NCBI GenBank assembly: GCA_025765615.1
Contig: JAIVFJ010000002.1
Location: 62,001-126,000, forward strand
Length of the DNA: 64,000 nucleotides
Reading direction: 5' to 3'
DNA from: Zopfochytrium polystomum
Lineage: Eukaryota > Chytridiomycota > Chytridiomycetes > Chytridiales > Chytridiaceae
Positions 24,201 through 33,625 of the stretch are shown here, piece by piece. A program made the translations under genes and the position numbers. Below the pieces are notes generated by a model. It saw only the letters and a program-made list of their open reading frames with translations. It ran no database searches and was not told the DNA's origin. Position 1 is the stretch's first letter. Every line of letters begins with the position of its first letter.

Positions 24201-24307
24201 CGGCATAGGCGACGTGCGATGCGCGGTATCAGGCACACCAAACTCTCCCGAACCACCGGGCCGTTCGGATTAGAGAACCCCTTGCCCTTGCTTGTTTCAA
24301 GCCCCAT
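21273..24307 (-). CDS. Polysaccharide pyruvyl transferase (Pvg1-like) with an N-terminal GT31/Fringe-like region
   Basis: About 940 residues in five exons. After a short cytosolic tail a signal anchor (NILILVITLSAAFFTSRLLWL) makes it a type II Golgi-type membrane protein. An acidic stem follows, then a region like Fringe/GT31 enzymes: NARWYIFAGMAHAPSIKGLMSTL, later FVVGRPAF and DGMLIVSNGLM...GLPDALALSLANGQLGGRF. The second half is a pyruvyl transferase: LLGFPDHSNKGDSAIWVG, FHGGGNFGDLYW, IRIVSFPQ, RLAPDVAFM and RLHGHILLTLMGVPHIVLDN (spliced at LHG|HILL). Pvg1 of S. pombe adds pyruvate ketals to galactose on N-glycans. The last 190 residues are acidic, coiled-coil-like and end in a Lys/Arg-rich cluster. 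Residues after MSTLR need either a 37-nt intron (23599-23635), preferred here, or a frame shift. The start at 24307 leaves 91 bp to the divergent DUF1275 gene. Confidence 0.85.
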
Positions 24308-24398
24308 GATGAAGACGAGATTGTCGAAATAAATTGTCCATAACAGTGAATCGTGATCCCACCAGTCAGCAAGCGCCGACCCAGCTGGTGACCTGCTC

Positions 24399-25379
24399 AT
24401 GAATAACCTCGCTCAAAAGGAGTTTTATACAATCGTAGCGGGAGCTGCGATTCTGGCAGCGAACGCTGGATTCATCAATGTTGTGACTCTCGCCGGAGCT
24501 TTCTCCGTAACCGTTTCGCATGTCACCGGAAACGTTTCTCGCATCGCGATGGGCGTTACCCAATTTGATTTGACGACCCTTTCAACCGTGACCTCCATCC
24601 TATTTTCCTTCATGTTTGGCTCCTTTATCGCCGGCTACCTCGTCGGTGACCACAAGTTCCAGCTCGGCAAAGCGTACGGCTACGGCCTGCTTCTCGAATC
24701 GGCAATGCTTTTCTTATCGTTCCTCACCTTGAAGAGAGACCTCATCCTCGGCGAATGGTGCGCGGCTTTCGCCTGTGGCCTTCAGAATGCCCTGGCAACG
24801 TCGTATTCTGGAATGGTTGTGCGGACGACCCACATGACTGGCATCGCCACTGATATTGGAAACATCCTTGGTCAAGCCTGCCGGATTGACTCCCACGCCG
24901 AGCTCTGGCGCTTACGTGTTCATGTTCCTATTCTGATTGGATTCATTTTTGGCGGCATGCTCGGCCAGTGGTCATATCTTGGGATGAAAGAGAACGCACT
25001 TTTGCTTCCAACTTTCTTCATTGGAGGTGTCGGTTGCGCCTACTTAAGCCTGCCGTACATTCAGCTCGCAGCGGAGACATTAAGGAAGGCTGGAGACAGC
25101 AACAATGGGCCAAAAGTGGAAGTCCGTGTGGTCGGCGACCCTCGTAAAGTCAAGCTCGACAGTACTTCTTTGCAGGCCGCTGTTTCGAACCACTTTGCCC
25201 GGATCGAGGGACGAGACGTCGACCTGGAAATTAAGCAGTTCTACGCGGAAGTGGACGGCTCCAACGACGGCATTTCTGGACGTTTCAGTATCTCTGGAGA
25301 GTCGAAAGCCGCTCACGGAATTATTGCCGGCGAGAGCACAGAGGAGATGCTGGTGGTTTCCTCCAACAATCGCTCATGA
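24399..25379 (+). CDS. DUF1275 (YoaK-like) multi-pass membrane protein
   Basis: This is a single uninterrupted exon of 326 residues, unusual in this intron-rich stretch. The family signature is clear: AAILAANAGFINVVTLAGAFSVTVSHVTGNVSR near the N-terminus, FMFGSFIAGYLVG, FACGLQNALATSYSGMVVRTTHMTG, then GNILGQ. Six or so hydrophobic segments cover residues 8-225. A 90-residue soluble C-terminal tail (RVVGDPRKVKLDS...) follows with no known domain. DUF1275 proteins are widespread in bacteria and fungi and their transport substrate is unknown. The lack of introns and the bacterial family would fit an old lateral transfer, but codon use does not look foreign. It shares a 91-bp divergent promoter with the pyruvyl transferase gene. 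Confidence 0.88.
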   Translation: MNNLAQKEFYTIVAGAAILAANAGFINVVTLAGAFSVTVSHVTGNVSRIAMGVTQFDLTTLSTVTSILFSFMFGSFIAGYLVGDHKFQLGKAYGYGLLLESAMLFLSFLTLKRDLILGEWCAAFACGLQNALATSYSGMVVRTTHMTGIATDIGNILGQACRIDSHAELWRLRVHVPILIGFIFGGMLGQWSYLGMKENALLLPTFFIGGVGCAYLSLPYIQLAAETLRKAGDSNNGPKVEVRVVGDPRKVKLDSTSLQAAVSNHFARIEGRDVDLEIKQFYAEVDGSNDGISGRFSISGESKAAHGIIAGESTEEMLVVSSNNRS

Positions 25380-25423
25380 TGGTTCATCGTTTTCACTTTA
25401 TTATAAAAAAAACAGTAGTACAC

Positions 25424-26854
25424 TTAACCGTAGATAGAGCCGTATGATCCCATAATGTCAGGCACAGGCTCCTCTCCCTGACCACCAGACCCACTTTGCC
25501 CGCTCCTGCGCGACGAGCGACCACTTTCATAGTCCTTGTCCTTGTCTCGGTCGCGTCGCCCGCGGTCACGATCCCGGTCACGATCTCTGTCTCGGTCACG
25601 ATCGCGCTCCCTGTCTCGGTCCCTATCTCGGTCCCTGTCCCTGTCTCTGTCCCTTCGATCACGGTCACGGCCACTGCTCCTCGTAGATTCTTCGTAAAAA
25701 CCGGTGGCGGGGTCTGCAACAGCGCCATTGTAGTCCATCGGCATTGCTGAAATATCATCGTACAGGCCCGACGTATCAGCTCCATCAGGGGCGGCGCTAG
25801 AGCGATGAGGTTCGCGCCGTTCACGCTTGTCGCGGCGGCTGTCACGGTCTCGATCACGACTTCTGGAGGATCGCCTTTTTCGATCTCTTTCACGATCCCT
25901 ATCACGATCACGATCCCTGTCCCTCTCTTTATCGCGATCTCGCTCGCGATCTCGTTCCCTGTCCTTCTCGCGTTCCCGATCCTTCTCTCGTTCACGATCG
26001 GGGTCCGACTTGGATGACTTTTGCATCTTCAGGCTTATCCTCTGGGACTCCTGCAAGTCTTTGCGTAATGCGCGAGTGACAACCTTCAAGTGCATGAAGT
26101 TGCAAAATCCACCACGAGTGCACTCTCCATTTTCGTATTGACGGCAGCAGGCTGTAAAAGTTTAATTCACGAACATTCCAAAGCTTCTGATCTTACCTTC
26201 ACCAAAGTCAGTGACGGGGGAGAGTTCGGCGTAAAGCGGTCGGCCAGCATAGAATCGCTGATTCAAGGCTTCCACCGCATTACCCGCGTCTTCTTCGTAC
26301 TTGTACATTACGTACACATCTGCAGGAGGCTGGTTAAAAGATAGGTTGAAAAGGATGTTTACTCACTTCCAACAAGATGATCGCCCACGTTGTCGCACAC
26401 GTTCAGGTCCTCGATTTCTCCATACTTCGCCAGTTCAACATACATATCTTCATAAAACATGTCAAAATGCTCTTGAAGCTGTTGCTCAGATAATGTGCAG
26501 GCGAGATTATGGGCAGGATTTTGATAGACGTTGGACAGAAGTACTGTCTGCGAAAAGTTTGGCTTCACGTGTTTGCGGGAACAGCGATCTCCATGGCGGC
26601 ATGCACCGATCTTGAAGAAGAACGAGCAGTTGACCTTGTCCTGGACGAGCGCGCGTTAGTGCGCTGTGTTTGTCGTGAAAGCAGGTTCGATTCCAATCGA
26701 ACCTTTTCAGTCCCGTAAATGGATGCAAGATGGTCTAGACACCAGAGGGGTCAGAGGCAGATAGGAAATAGGAAGAGGCAATGGAGACGGTTAGCTCTGT
26801 AGCTTCGAGCGGTTGGGCTCAGCGGCATTCCGCAGTTGTTTACGCACCAGCCAT
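25424..26854 (-). CDS. U2AF1: Splicing factor U2AF small subunit (U2AF35)
   Basis: U2AF35 recognises the AG at the 3' splice site in the nucleus. Order of parts: zinc finger 1 (KVNCSFFFKIGACRHGDRCSRKH), a UHM/RRM domain (FSQTVLLSNVYQNP, then EHFDMFYEDMYVELAKYGEIEDLNVCDNVGDHLVG and NVYVMYKYEEDA), zinc finger 2 (CRQYENGECTRGGFCNFMHL), and a very long C-terminal tail of RD/RE/RS dipeptides with a central Ser/Gly/Asp-rich gap, ending MGSYGSIYG. The start is a 7-nt first coding exon (ATGGCTG, 26854-26848) spliced to HLASIYGTEK, the conserved N-terminus. The next exon lacks any ATG. The second intron starts inside a perfect 20-nt inverted repeat. The CFAP58 gene diverges from the 5' side. Confidence 0.94.
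26684..26703. promoter_or_regulatory. Perfect 9-bp hairpin covering a U2AF1 5' splice site
   Basis: GGTTCGATTCCAATCGAACC is a perfect inverted repeat (9-bp arms, 2-nt loop). On the coding strand the intron after TEK starts at 26702, so the donor GT lies within the hairpin arm. Folding of the transcript would hide the splice site. A regulatory effect is inferred. Confidence 0.5.
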
Positions 26855-27126
26855 GGTCTTGCTGTTGGCGTTGACCTGTGGCTTGACAAGGAGGGCAGAA
26901 GTTGTCCTTTTTGTTGTGATGATTTCCGTTTGCAAAGCGACCAGGGCAGCCAGCCCCCAGCGCCAGAGCTTGCGCCGCCTGCAACACCTACGACGCCTGC
27001 AACGCCCTATTCATTCCATCAGCCAAGTTTCAACGCCAATGACGCAGCAACAACCAGCGCGCATCAACAAGCGCTCCAGTCTCCGCCGAAGGCGCGGTCG
27101 ACGAAAAAACGAAAGAGTGAGTGACC

Positions 27127-30069
27127 ATGGACCAGACAATTTCATCGGCGGAAATGCAGCACGAAGACGACGAAGATTCTTCGCGGCCCTCCGAGCTGGG
27201 TAAAGCAGCCGCCGACCCATCAGACGCAAGCGCAGCCCACACCAATGCCGCAAACTCCGCAGGAAATCAACCTGCGCCCATCGATCCGTCCTCCGCCCGA
27301 GTGAAAACTTCCAGAGCAAATCAGAGATCGTCGGATGCAGGTCCTCCTCCAATCGCAGCGGCACCTGTGGAAAACCCGTTAGTCGAGATGCAGGAAAAGC
27401 AGGACGCTGAGTTTATACAATGTGAGACAGAATATCTGGAGACCCTCGCATCCCTTCCTTCGGACGACAACTCGACTCTCGCGAGATTCAAGGAGGAATA
27501 CGAAAGAATGCACAAAGCAGTGCTTCGATCTCGACATCATGCTGCAGTCCTCTTTCACCAAAACCAGGAAATCCACTCAGAACACACCGTTAATCAATCA
27601 ATCATGGCAGAAGGTGCACGAACCAGTCAGCAGGATAAGACCATCATCGATAATTTGACCGAACAAATACGCCGTAACGAGGAGATCCTAGAGGCGAGCG
27701 CAAAGCGAGAGGAGACATCGAAAGAAGAGCTCAAAGGATTGAAGGCGGAGATTCAGTCTCTCAGCAACACCTTGAAACAAGGAGTCGGCTTGAGTGCGGC
27801 GCAGGAGCGAACGCTGAACGAACTGACCGCGAACCGTGAGAGTGCAGCCAAAGAATTGGACACTATACTCGAGCGCATAGTCCACCTTCGCAACGACATG
27901 TCTTCGATCTCAGAGAAGATTCGCAACACTGAGCAGCTCAAGAGGGACCGAGAGCGTGACATTTACGATTTAAAAGAGAGAAACGCAAGCAAGAAGGCTG
28001 ACATTGACGCCGAAATTCGGAACAAAGAAAGGCTGGAGCGGGATCTTCGAGAGCTTCGCGTCGTTGTAGCTGTGAAGTCCCAAGAAGTTCGAGGGAAGCA
28101 AGATGCAGTGAATCGCGCGACCGATGAGATCCACGTTCTGGAGTCCCAGATTAAGGCCCAAAAGCAAATGTTGGAGAAGCTTTACAAAGACAGAGAAGCT
28201 CTGCAGGCTCGAAAGACCAAATTCGAGCAGGATTGCAACGAGCAGATTACTATGACCTCTCAGTTGATGGAGGACAACGCGCAGCTGTCACATGACATAA
28301 CTGTCAAAGAAGCTGAACTGTCCAAGAACCGAATTGAGGTCAAGAGAGTCAACAAGGTTCGCGATGCATTAGTCAAAAAGAACAAGGCGTTGGAGGAACA
28401 GCGACTGGAGGCAGAGCAAGAACGGCGCGCGCTTAAATCGTCGCACGAACTGAACATGGCTGAAATTGAGCGAGTGAACCGCTCGATAGACCTCACTCGA
28501 AAGACGATAGACGACTTGACAAGAGAGCGAGACATTCTTCAAATGAACAGCTTGAAGACCACCAACGAAACAGCCAAGCATGTTCAGGCTTCTATTCTTT
28601 GCAGGCAGACTCGACACAATCTAGAACTAGAACTAGCTCGCGAAAACAAAGATGTGGCCGAACAACTCGACACTATTCGCCAATTGGAGACAGAAAGGAA
28701 TATGTACGTCGATGAAGCTGTCAAACTGCAGACCCTTTGCGTCCAGGGGTTGCAAGACATAAAGGAGAAGGAATTGGAGATCTTTGAATTTAAAAAGAAA
28801 ATGATCAAAGCCGACACTAAGCTGAAGCATCAACAGAACCTTTATGAAGCCGTTCAAAGTGACAGAAACTTGCACGCGAAGCATTTGATAGAAGCACAAT
28901 CGGCCATTCAAGAGATGAAGCGGAAATTGAAGATTATGAACTTCCAGATAAACGGATACAAGGAGGAAATCAATGCGAAGAATGAAGCGCTTGAAGCCGA
29001 AGTCGCGGACAATGCCAAGCTTGAGAAAGACATCGAAATTATCACAGACGAGGTGAAAACCCTGAAGCACCAGAACGAGCTCGCGCAAGCGTATATTCGA
29101 AGCCAATTGGCGGAAGAGATGAAACTAAACATGTTTGTGAAGGAGGCCGAATTGGAGCGACTGCGGCAGGAAAACGCCCTTCAGGTGCTCATCAGCGAAC
29201 GCGACAATCTCAGCGCGCAGTTGATTCGCCAGAACGAGGAGCTCGCCCGCGCGTATAACAAGATTAAAACCCAGCAATCATCACTCATCATTTCTGAACG
29301 CCACTACCGTGAGAGGCTCGCGGCCATCCGGAGCGAAATTGAAAAAATCTCTGCCCTGAAGTCCACTCACAGAACGCTGCTCCACGAGCTGGCCGAACTG
29401 GAGCCAGCTAAACGCCACATGCATCGGCTTCGTAGCGACATTGTAAGAGAAAAGGCGAGAATTAAAGCTCTGGAAGACGAACTTCAAAACCCTGTGAACA
29501 TTCACAGGTGGCGAAAACTCGAAGGAAGCAACCCGAAGGCGTTTGAAATGATTCAAATGCTGCACGCGCTGCAGCGGAACTTGATTGCGCGGACCGCAGA
29601 GGAGCGGGAAAAGGAACGACTTATTGAAATACAAGAACGGCTTTACCTTCACCTGAATGGTATTTTGGCGAAGCAGGTGGGGCCTGAGGCTCTAGAGCAG
29701 GTGGAGGAATTTGAAAAAGCTCTGAAGTCGAAAAAAGTTCAGCTTCGGCATATGGGAGTCGAACTGAATATGTACCAAGCCCAAGTGAAGGAGCATCAGC
29801 ATGCTATTGAGTCATTGAATGCGGCACTGAGCGCTGTGAAAGAATCGTACTTGGAGAGGCGAAGAAAAAAGGGGAGCCATTACGAGCCCAACAACTTCGA
29901 TATGGAGTTGTCCGAGCGTCTGCCAAAATTAGCGGAAAGCAAGGATGGCCTGTCAACGCTTCCCCCCTTGCCGAAGCGTTCCAGTATTGTGGCGATTGAT
30001 GACAATAATAACGGGGAGGTGGCCGAGGATGGTAGCGGGGCTGAAGTGGAAGCGGTTGTTGTCCTGTAA
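27127..30069 (+). CDS. CFAP58: Cilia- and flagella-associated protein 58 (CFAP58/CCDC147)
   Basis: One intronless exon of 980 residues, almost entirely coiled coil, with an acidic/Ser-rich start. The diagnostic CFAP58 block lies near residues 785-910: NIHRWRKLEGSNPKAFEMIQ, then LIEIQERLYLHLNGILAKQVGPEALEQVEEF and LRHMGVELNMYQAQVKEH. CFAP58 is an axonemal and flagellar protein needed for motile flagella in animals and algae; non-flagellate fungi lack it. It therefore suggests that this fungus makes swimming zoospores. The start used is the first ATG (27127), since the preceding in-frame GTG is not credible in a eukaryote. The tail is acidic (GEVAEDGSGAEVEAVVVL). It lies head-to-head with U2AF1, with start codons 273 bp apart. 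Confidence 0.88.
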   Translation: MDQTISSAEMQHEDDEDSSRPSELGKAAADPSDASAAHTNAANSAGNQPAPIDPSSARVKTSRANQRSSDAGPPPIAAAPVENPLVEMQEKQDAEFIQCETEYLETLASLPSDDNSTLARFKEEYERMHKAVLRSRHHAAVLFHQNQEIHSEHTVNQSIMAEGARTSQQDKTIIDNLTEQIRRNEEILEASAKREETSKEELKGLKAEIQSLSNTLKQGVGLSAAQERTLNELTANRESAAKELDTILERIVHLRNDMSSISEKIRNTEQLKRDRERDIYDLKERNASKKADIDAEIRNKERLERDLRELRVVVAVKSQEVRGKQDAVNRATDEIHVLESQIKAQKQMLEKLYKDREALQARKTKFEQDCNEQITMTSQLMEDNAQLSHDITVKEAELSKNRIEVKRVNKVRDALVKKNKALEEQRLEAEQERRALKSSHELNMAEIERVNRSIDLTRKTIDDLTRERDILQMNSLKTTNETAKHVQASILCRQTRHNLELELARENKDVAEQLDTIRQLETERNMYVDEAVKLQTLCVQGLQDIKEKELEIFEFKKKMIKADTKLKHQQNLYEAVQSDRNLHAKHLIEAQSAIQEMKRKLKIMNFQINGYKEEINAKNEALEAEVADNAKLEKDIEIITDEVKTLKHQNELAQAYIRSQLAEEMKLNMFVKEAELERLRQENALQVLISERDNLSAQLIRQNEELARAYNKIKTQQSSLIISERHYRERLAAIRSEIEKISALKSTHRTLLHELAELEPAKRHMHRLRSDIVREKARIKALEDELQNPVNIHRWRKLEGSNPKAFEMIQMLHALQRNLIARTAEEREKERLIEIQERLYLHLNGILAKQVGPEALEQVEEFEKALKSKKVQLRHMGVELNMYQAQVKEHQHAIESLNAALSAVKESYLERRRKKGSHYEPNNFDMELSERLPKLAESKDGLSTLPPLPKRSSIVAIDDNNNGEVAEDGSGAEVEAVVVL

Positions 30070-30218
30070 TGTGAAAAAAGATTTTGTTTTTGAAGACACA
30101 CGAGACCGGAGCATCCTTGCACGGTGTAAGCATCATGACGCCAACGTCTACCCAACGAAAGAGGATGCTGATGTGGGGAAAGTGATAACAAGATAGTCAT
30201 TGAAGATCGGTGGCATGC

Positions 30219-30277
30219 GATGGGATGGGATGGATGGGATGGGATCTGTTGGGATGGATGGGATGGGATGAGATGGT
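30219..30277 (+). repeat. GGGAT/GGAT microsatellite upstream of RPS10
   Basis: Imperfect repeats of GGGAT and GGAT units (GATGGGATGGGATGG...) fill about 60 bp, ending 80 bp before the eS10 start codon. The unit is regular enough to be replication slippage. It may lie in the promoter or 5' UTR. Confidence 0.7.
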
Positions 30278-30356
30278 GGATTTAGCTGGCTGACCACTTC
30301 CCTCAACAGATTCAACCTCGACCTTGACAATATAACCGTGACGATACTTCCCCGCC

Positions 30357-31168
30357 ATGCTTATTCCGACGGAGAACCGCAAAAAGATTTACCAGTAAGT
30401 ATTGGAGGAACAGTTTCTGGGTTTTCCTGTCCCTCGGTTTCGGCAGAGTAAGCGGGAGTGGAGTGGGTCACCAGGACTGCTCCATTCCCGTGAAGGGCCT
30501 CTGTCCGATTCCACCCTTCCAGTCCCCTTCTTCTTCGGCTCTTCACGTCCCTCACTCTACCTCGTATCTGCCTGGTTCAGCTCCGACGTTGAGTGAAGGA
30601 TGAAAACTTTCCGCTGCGCAACTTCCCCACACCGCCATGTTCCTTGAACAGCCTTCTGTTGCAGGTATCTCTTCCAGGAAGGCGTTTTAGTCGCGAAGAA
30701 GGACTTCAATCTCCCGAGGCATCGCGACATCAACGTACCGAACCTTCAAGTTATCAAGGCGATGCAGTCATTGGAATCAAGGGAGCTCGTGAAGACCCAG
30801 TTTTCATGGCAGTTTTACTACTACTCCCTGACGGACAAGGGTATCGAGTACCTGCGAAAGTACTTGCACCTGCCGGTCGAGATCGTCCCTCGAACGCATA
30901 TTAAAACGGCAAAGACCGGCCTCCGTCCACGACCCGAAGGCGAGCGCCCCCAGCGCGATGGCTACCGCCCAAGGGGCGACGGCGAGGGCTATCGTCGTCG
31001 CGACACGGGAGAAAAGAAGGATGGCCCCGCCGGAGACTTCCGCCCTGAATTTGTAAGTTCGTTGAAGTTCTTCTTGACGAAGCCCACCAGTAATTATTAA
31101 TATTTCTCGGTCTTGCAATTCAGCGCGGCGGAGTCGGACGTGGTGGCCCCCGCCCGTCTGCTGAGTAG
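30357..31168 (+). CDS. RPS10: 40S ribosomal protein eS10
   Basis: Three exons (30357-30394, 30665-31052, 31124-31168) give 156 residues with correct phases. The sequence runs [83 protein letters not shown], followed by the Arg/Pro/Gly-rich tail ending [14 protein letters not shown]. eS10 sits at the head of the small ribosomal subunit near the mRNA entry region. The first intron (270 nt) is the longest here, placed directly after the first dozen codons as is common in fungal ribosomal protein genes. Donors are GTAAGT and GTAAGTTC, acceptors GTTGCAG and AATTCAG. An AATAAA follows at about 31236. Confidence 0.96.
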
Positions 31169-31582
31169 GTTTATTTTTTACTTTTTCTGTTTCCCGCGAT
31201 ACCAGTGCCCTTCAACGGAACTCTGCTAGTTGCGAAAATAAATGCAAGTAAATTGCAGAAGCCTAAGATGTTCATGTGCTTGAAAGGTTTCGCTTAACTG
31301 CGAAGACGATGATTACACAAATCTCGTCGACCTTCACTATTGTGCTGTGGAGTGTGGAGGAAGAAACTAGGCAAATTCCGGGAGGTTTCACACCAAAGTA
31401 TTGCATTTTCGTCCTTTTTTGGTACTGCCAACTGCCGCTGCGCGCCGTCCCCCTCGCGCTCGCCTGGCGCCCTGTACGCCTTGTGCGCCTTCGCTGTTGT
31501 CCCGACGACGCACGCCCAATGCGCCCTCAACCCCCTACGTTCATGTCAGGCTGTTGCATTGTCGTTGTGACGAAGACAAGGC

Positions 31583-33486
31583 ATGTCCGAACACGGTCGA
31601 ACGGCTGTGCCTTCAGTGTCGTCTGGAGATGGAGTCCCTGCCAGCGCAGAAAACGCTGACCACTCTGCGACGAGCTCTCGATCGGAACCAGCCACTTTTG
31701 ACCGCAGCCACCTATCTCCTTCCGAGACGTCCGCGGCTTTTGCAGCATCTCCTAACGGAGTGAGCGCTGGACCGGGATTGAAAAAACTCGTGTTCTCGAT
31801 TGAGGAGCTCATTGAGATTGTTACGGACCCTGCTTGGTCCAGTTGGGTTATGCTTACATCGATCAGTTTTGCTCAGTGATAAACGTTCCCCTTAGCCCCC
31901 GACTTCGTCCACACATTTCTCATCTTTTACAGGAAATTTATGCAGCCTACTCAGCTTTTGGACCGTTTCCTTGATGTATTCGATACGTATAACGATGAGG
32001 AAGTTATGCCGAATGTCGTTCTGGGAGAAAATCGCAAATCGACGATGGATCGACCTTTTGCTGAGCCAAACCTAAGGATTATACATCCAGTGCGACTGAG
32101 GTTTCGAACGACATGCTAAAACAAACGTTTAACTGGTCATGGTGCACTATCACTCAGAATCTGCCATATTCTTATCGAATGGAGTACTAGCTTTTGGGAA
32201 GACTTTTGCAGCCAGAAGATGCGCCTCACACTTCAAGTTTTCCACGAACTCTGTTTGAGTCGACCCGAATACCGTTTGATTTGCAGGAGGCTCTCGGAAA
32301 ATCTCTTGAGAAGTTTGGAACCTTGCACTTCACAATGGACGGCCGGCGACTTAAGAGAGGAGGACGGGCAACTTGCTGACGAGACTGGAAAAATGGGTTT
32401 GTGTGGGCGTATGGTGGTGACGTTCTTCCTTACCACTCATGTCAGCGGAGCCATCTGTCTTGCCGATGCTGTCGCCAACCCAAACGCTCTCAATTGCGCG
32501 ATTGGACACAACTGTCGTTGCTGAACAGCTCTGTCTCATGGAGGCCAGTATTTTCTCCCTCATTAAGGTATGTGAACGACGGCTGTACAAGAGATCCCTC
32601 ATATTTGCTTCGATTCCTAAAGCCAAGGGACCTTATGCAAAATTTGTGGAATGTTGCAAGAAAGGGGGAGCACGCTGCGTCAGTTGCTTCCAGCATTAGG
32701 CATTTCAATTTCATATCGTCCTGGTAATCTGCATAGAAGCCTGAAAATTGAAACTCAACGTTGCGAAGGGTGGTGACGCGAATCCTTGGCGAAGCAGAGC
32801 TGGCTGACCGTGCGAGAACGTTGCTCAAGTTCATGAAAATAGCTGTGGTTGGTTGTAAATTTGCCACAATCAATTCGTTAACGTTTAACATGTTGGGTTA
32901 TTGAACAATATTACAGGAGCTGCGTAAGGCAAATAACTTCAATTCACTGATGGCCGTTCTGTCGGGAATCAGCAGTTCTCCGATTCTCCGCCTCCAAAAA
33001 ACTTACCGTCTCATACTCGGAAAGAAAGCCTTTGAGCGATACCAGGTTCTTGAGGGTTTGATGAGCTCTGAGAGATCGTTCAGTGCGTATAGGCAGGCTT
33101 TGAGAGTTGCAAATCCTCCCTGTATTCCATATCTGTAAGTCATTGTGAGCGTGGCCTGCAATATCTCTTACGTCGTCCGATGCAGCGGCGTGTTTCTTCG
33201 GGACCTTTTCTACTTGGAAGAAGCAAACAAGGAAACAACGTCCGATGGAGGCATCCTGCTGCCAAAACTGCTTCTGATGGGTGACATCGTCCACACCATC
33301 GAAGCATTTCAGATGCGGTATCTCCACTGCAACTGCCCGCTGATTCGGTCAGCTAACAACCCGTGTCAATAATTATCGCCCAGCACATATACGTTCCAGC
33401 CAGACTTGGAAATTCAACAGTACATTTTAAATTGTCGATTGGTCCCCAATGACGTGAGGGAATTGGATTACATAATTTCACACTGA
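31583..33486 (+). CDS. Ras guanine-nucleotide exchange factor (RasGEF_N plus CDC25 domain)
   Basis: About eight exons give roughly 500 residues. The Ser/Ala-rich N-terminus leads to the REM domain (KKLVFSIEELIEIVTDPAW, then FVHTFLIFYRKFMQPTQLLDRFL, VRLRICHILIEWSTSFWEDF). A linker with TQTLSIARLDTTVVAEQLCLMEASIFSLIK leads into the CDC25 catalytic domain: FISSWVVTRILGEAELADRA, KANNFNSLMAVLSGISSSPILRL, then NPPCIPYLGVFLRDLFYLEE and TYTFQPDLEIQQYILN. These include the helical-hairpin and core motifs needed to expel GDP from Ras. No SH3, PH or cyclase domain is seen, so it is a compact Cdc25/Ste6-like GEF. The exact end of exon 1 near 31840 is not certain. Frame and phases agree for the remaining junctions. 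Confidence 0.9.
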
Positions 33487-33625
33487 TAAAATCGTTCAGG
33501 AGGCGTACGACTTGTCGTTGAAGCTGGAGGCGCGCGCGCCAACCCAACATTAGCCCTGCGTGGTCGTTCATTGCACAATGTCTAACAATATATTTGATTC
33601 AATAAAATGGGATTGCAACAAAGAA

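Noticed and set aside
24399..25379. Recent bacterial transfer of the DUF1275 gene
   Set aside because: Being intronless and from a bacterial-rich family is suggestive only; the family is also common in fungi and base use matches its neighbours.
26640..26707. tRNA-like B box (GGTTCGATTCC) followed by TTTT
   Set aside because: The flanking bases do not form T, anticodon or acceptor stems; the motif is half of a palindrome at the U2AF1 splice donor.
26813..27124. Plus-strand open frame ending SPPKARSTKKRKSE just before CFAP58
   Set aside because: It has no ATG (begins at TTG), overlaps the U2AF1 first intron and lacks a splice in phase to CFAP58. Probably 5' leader.
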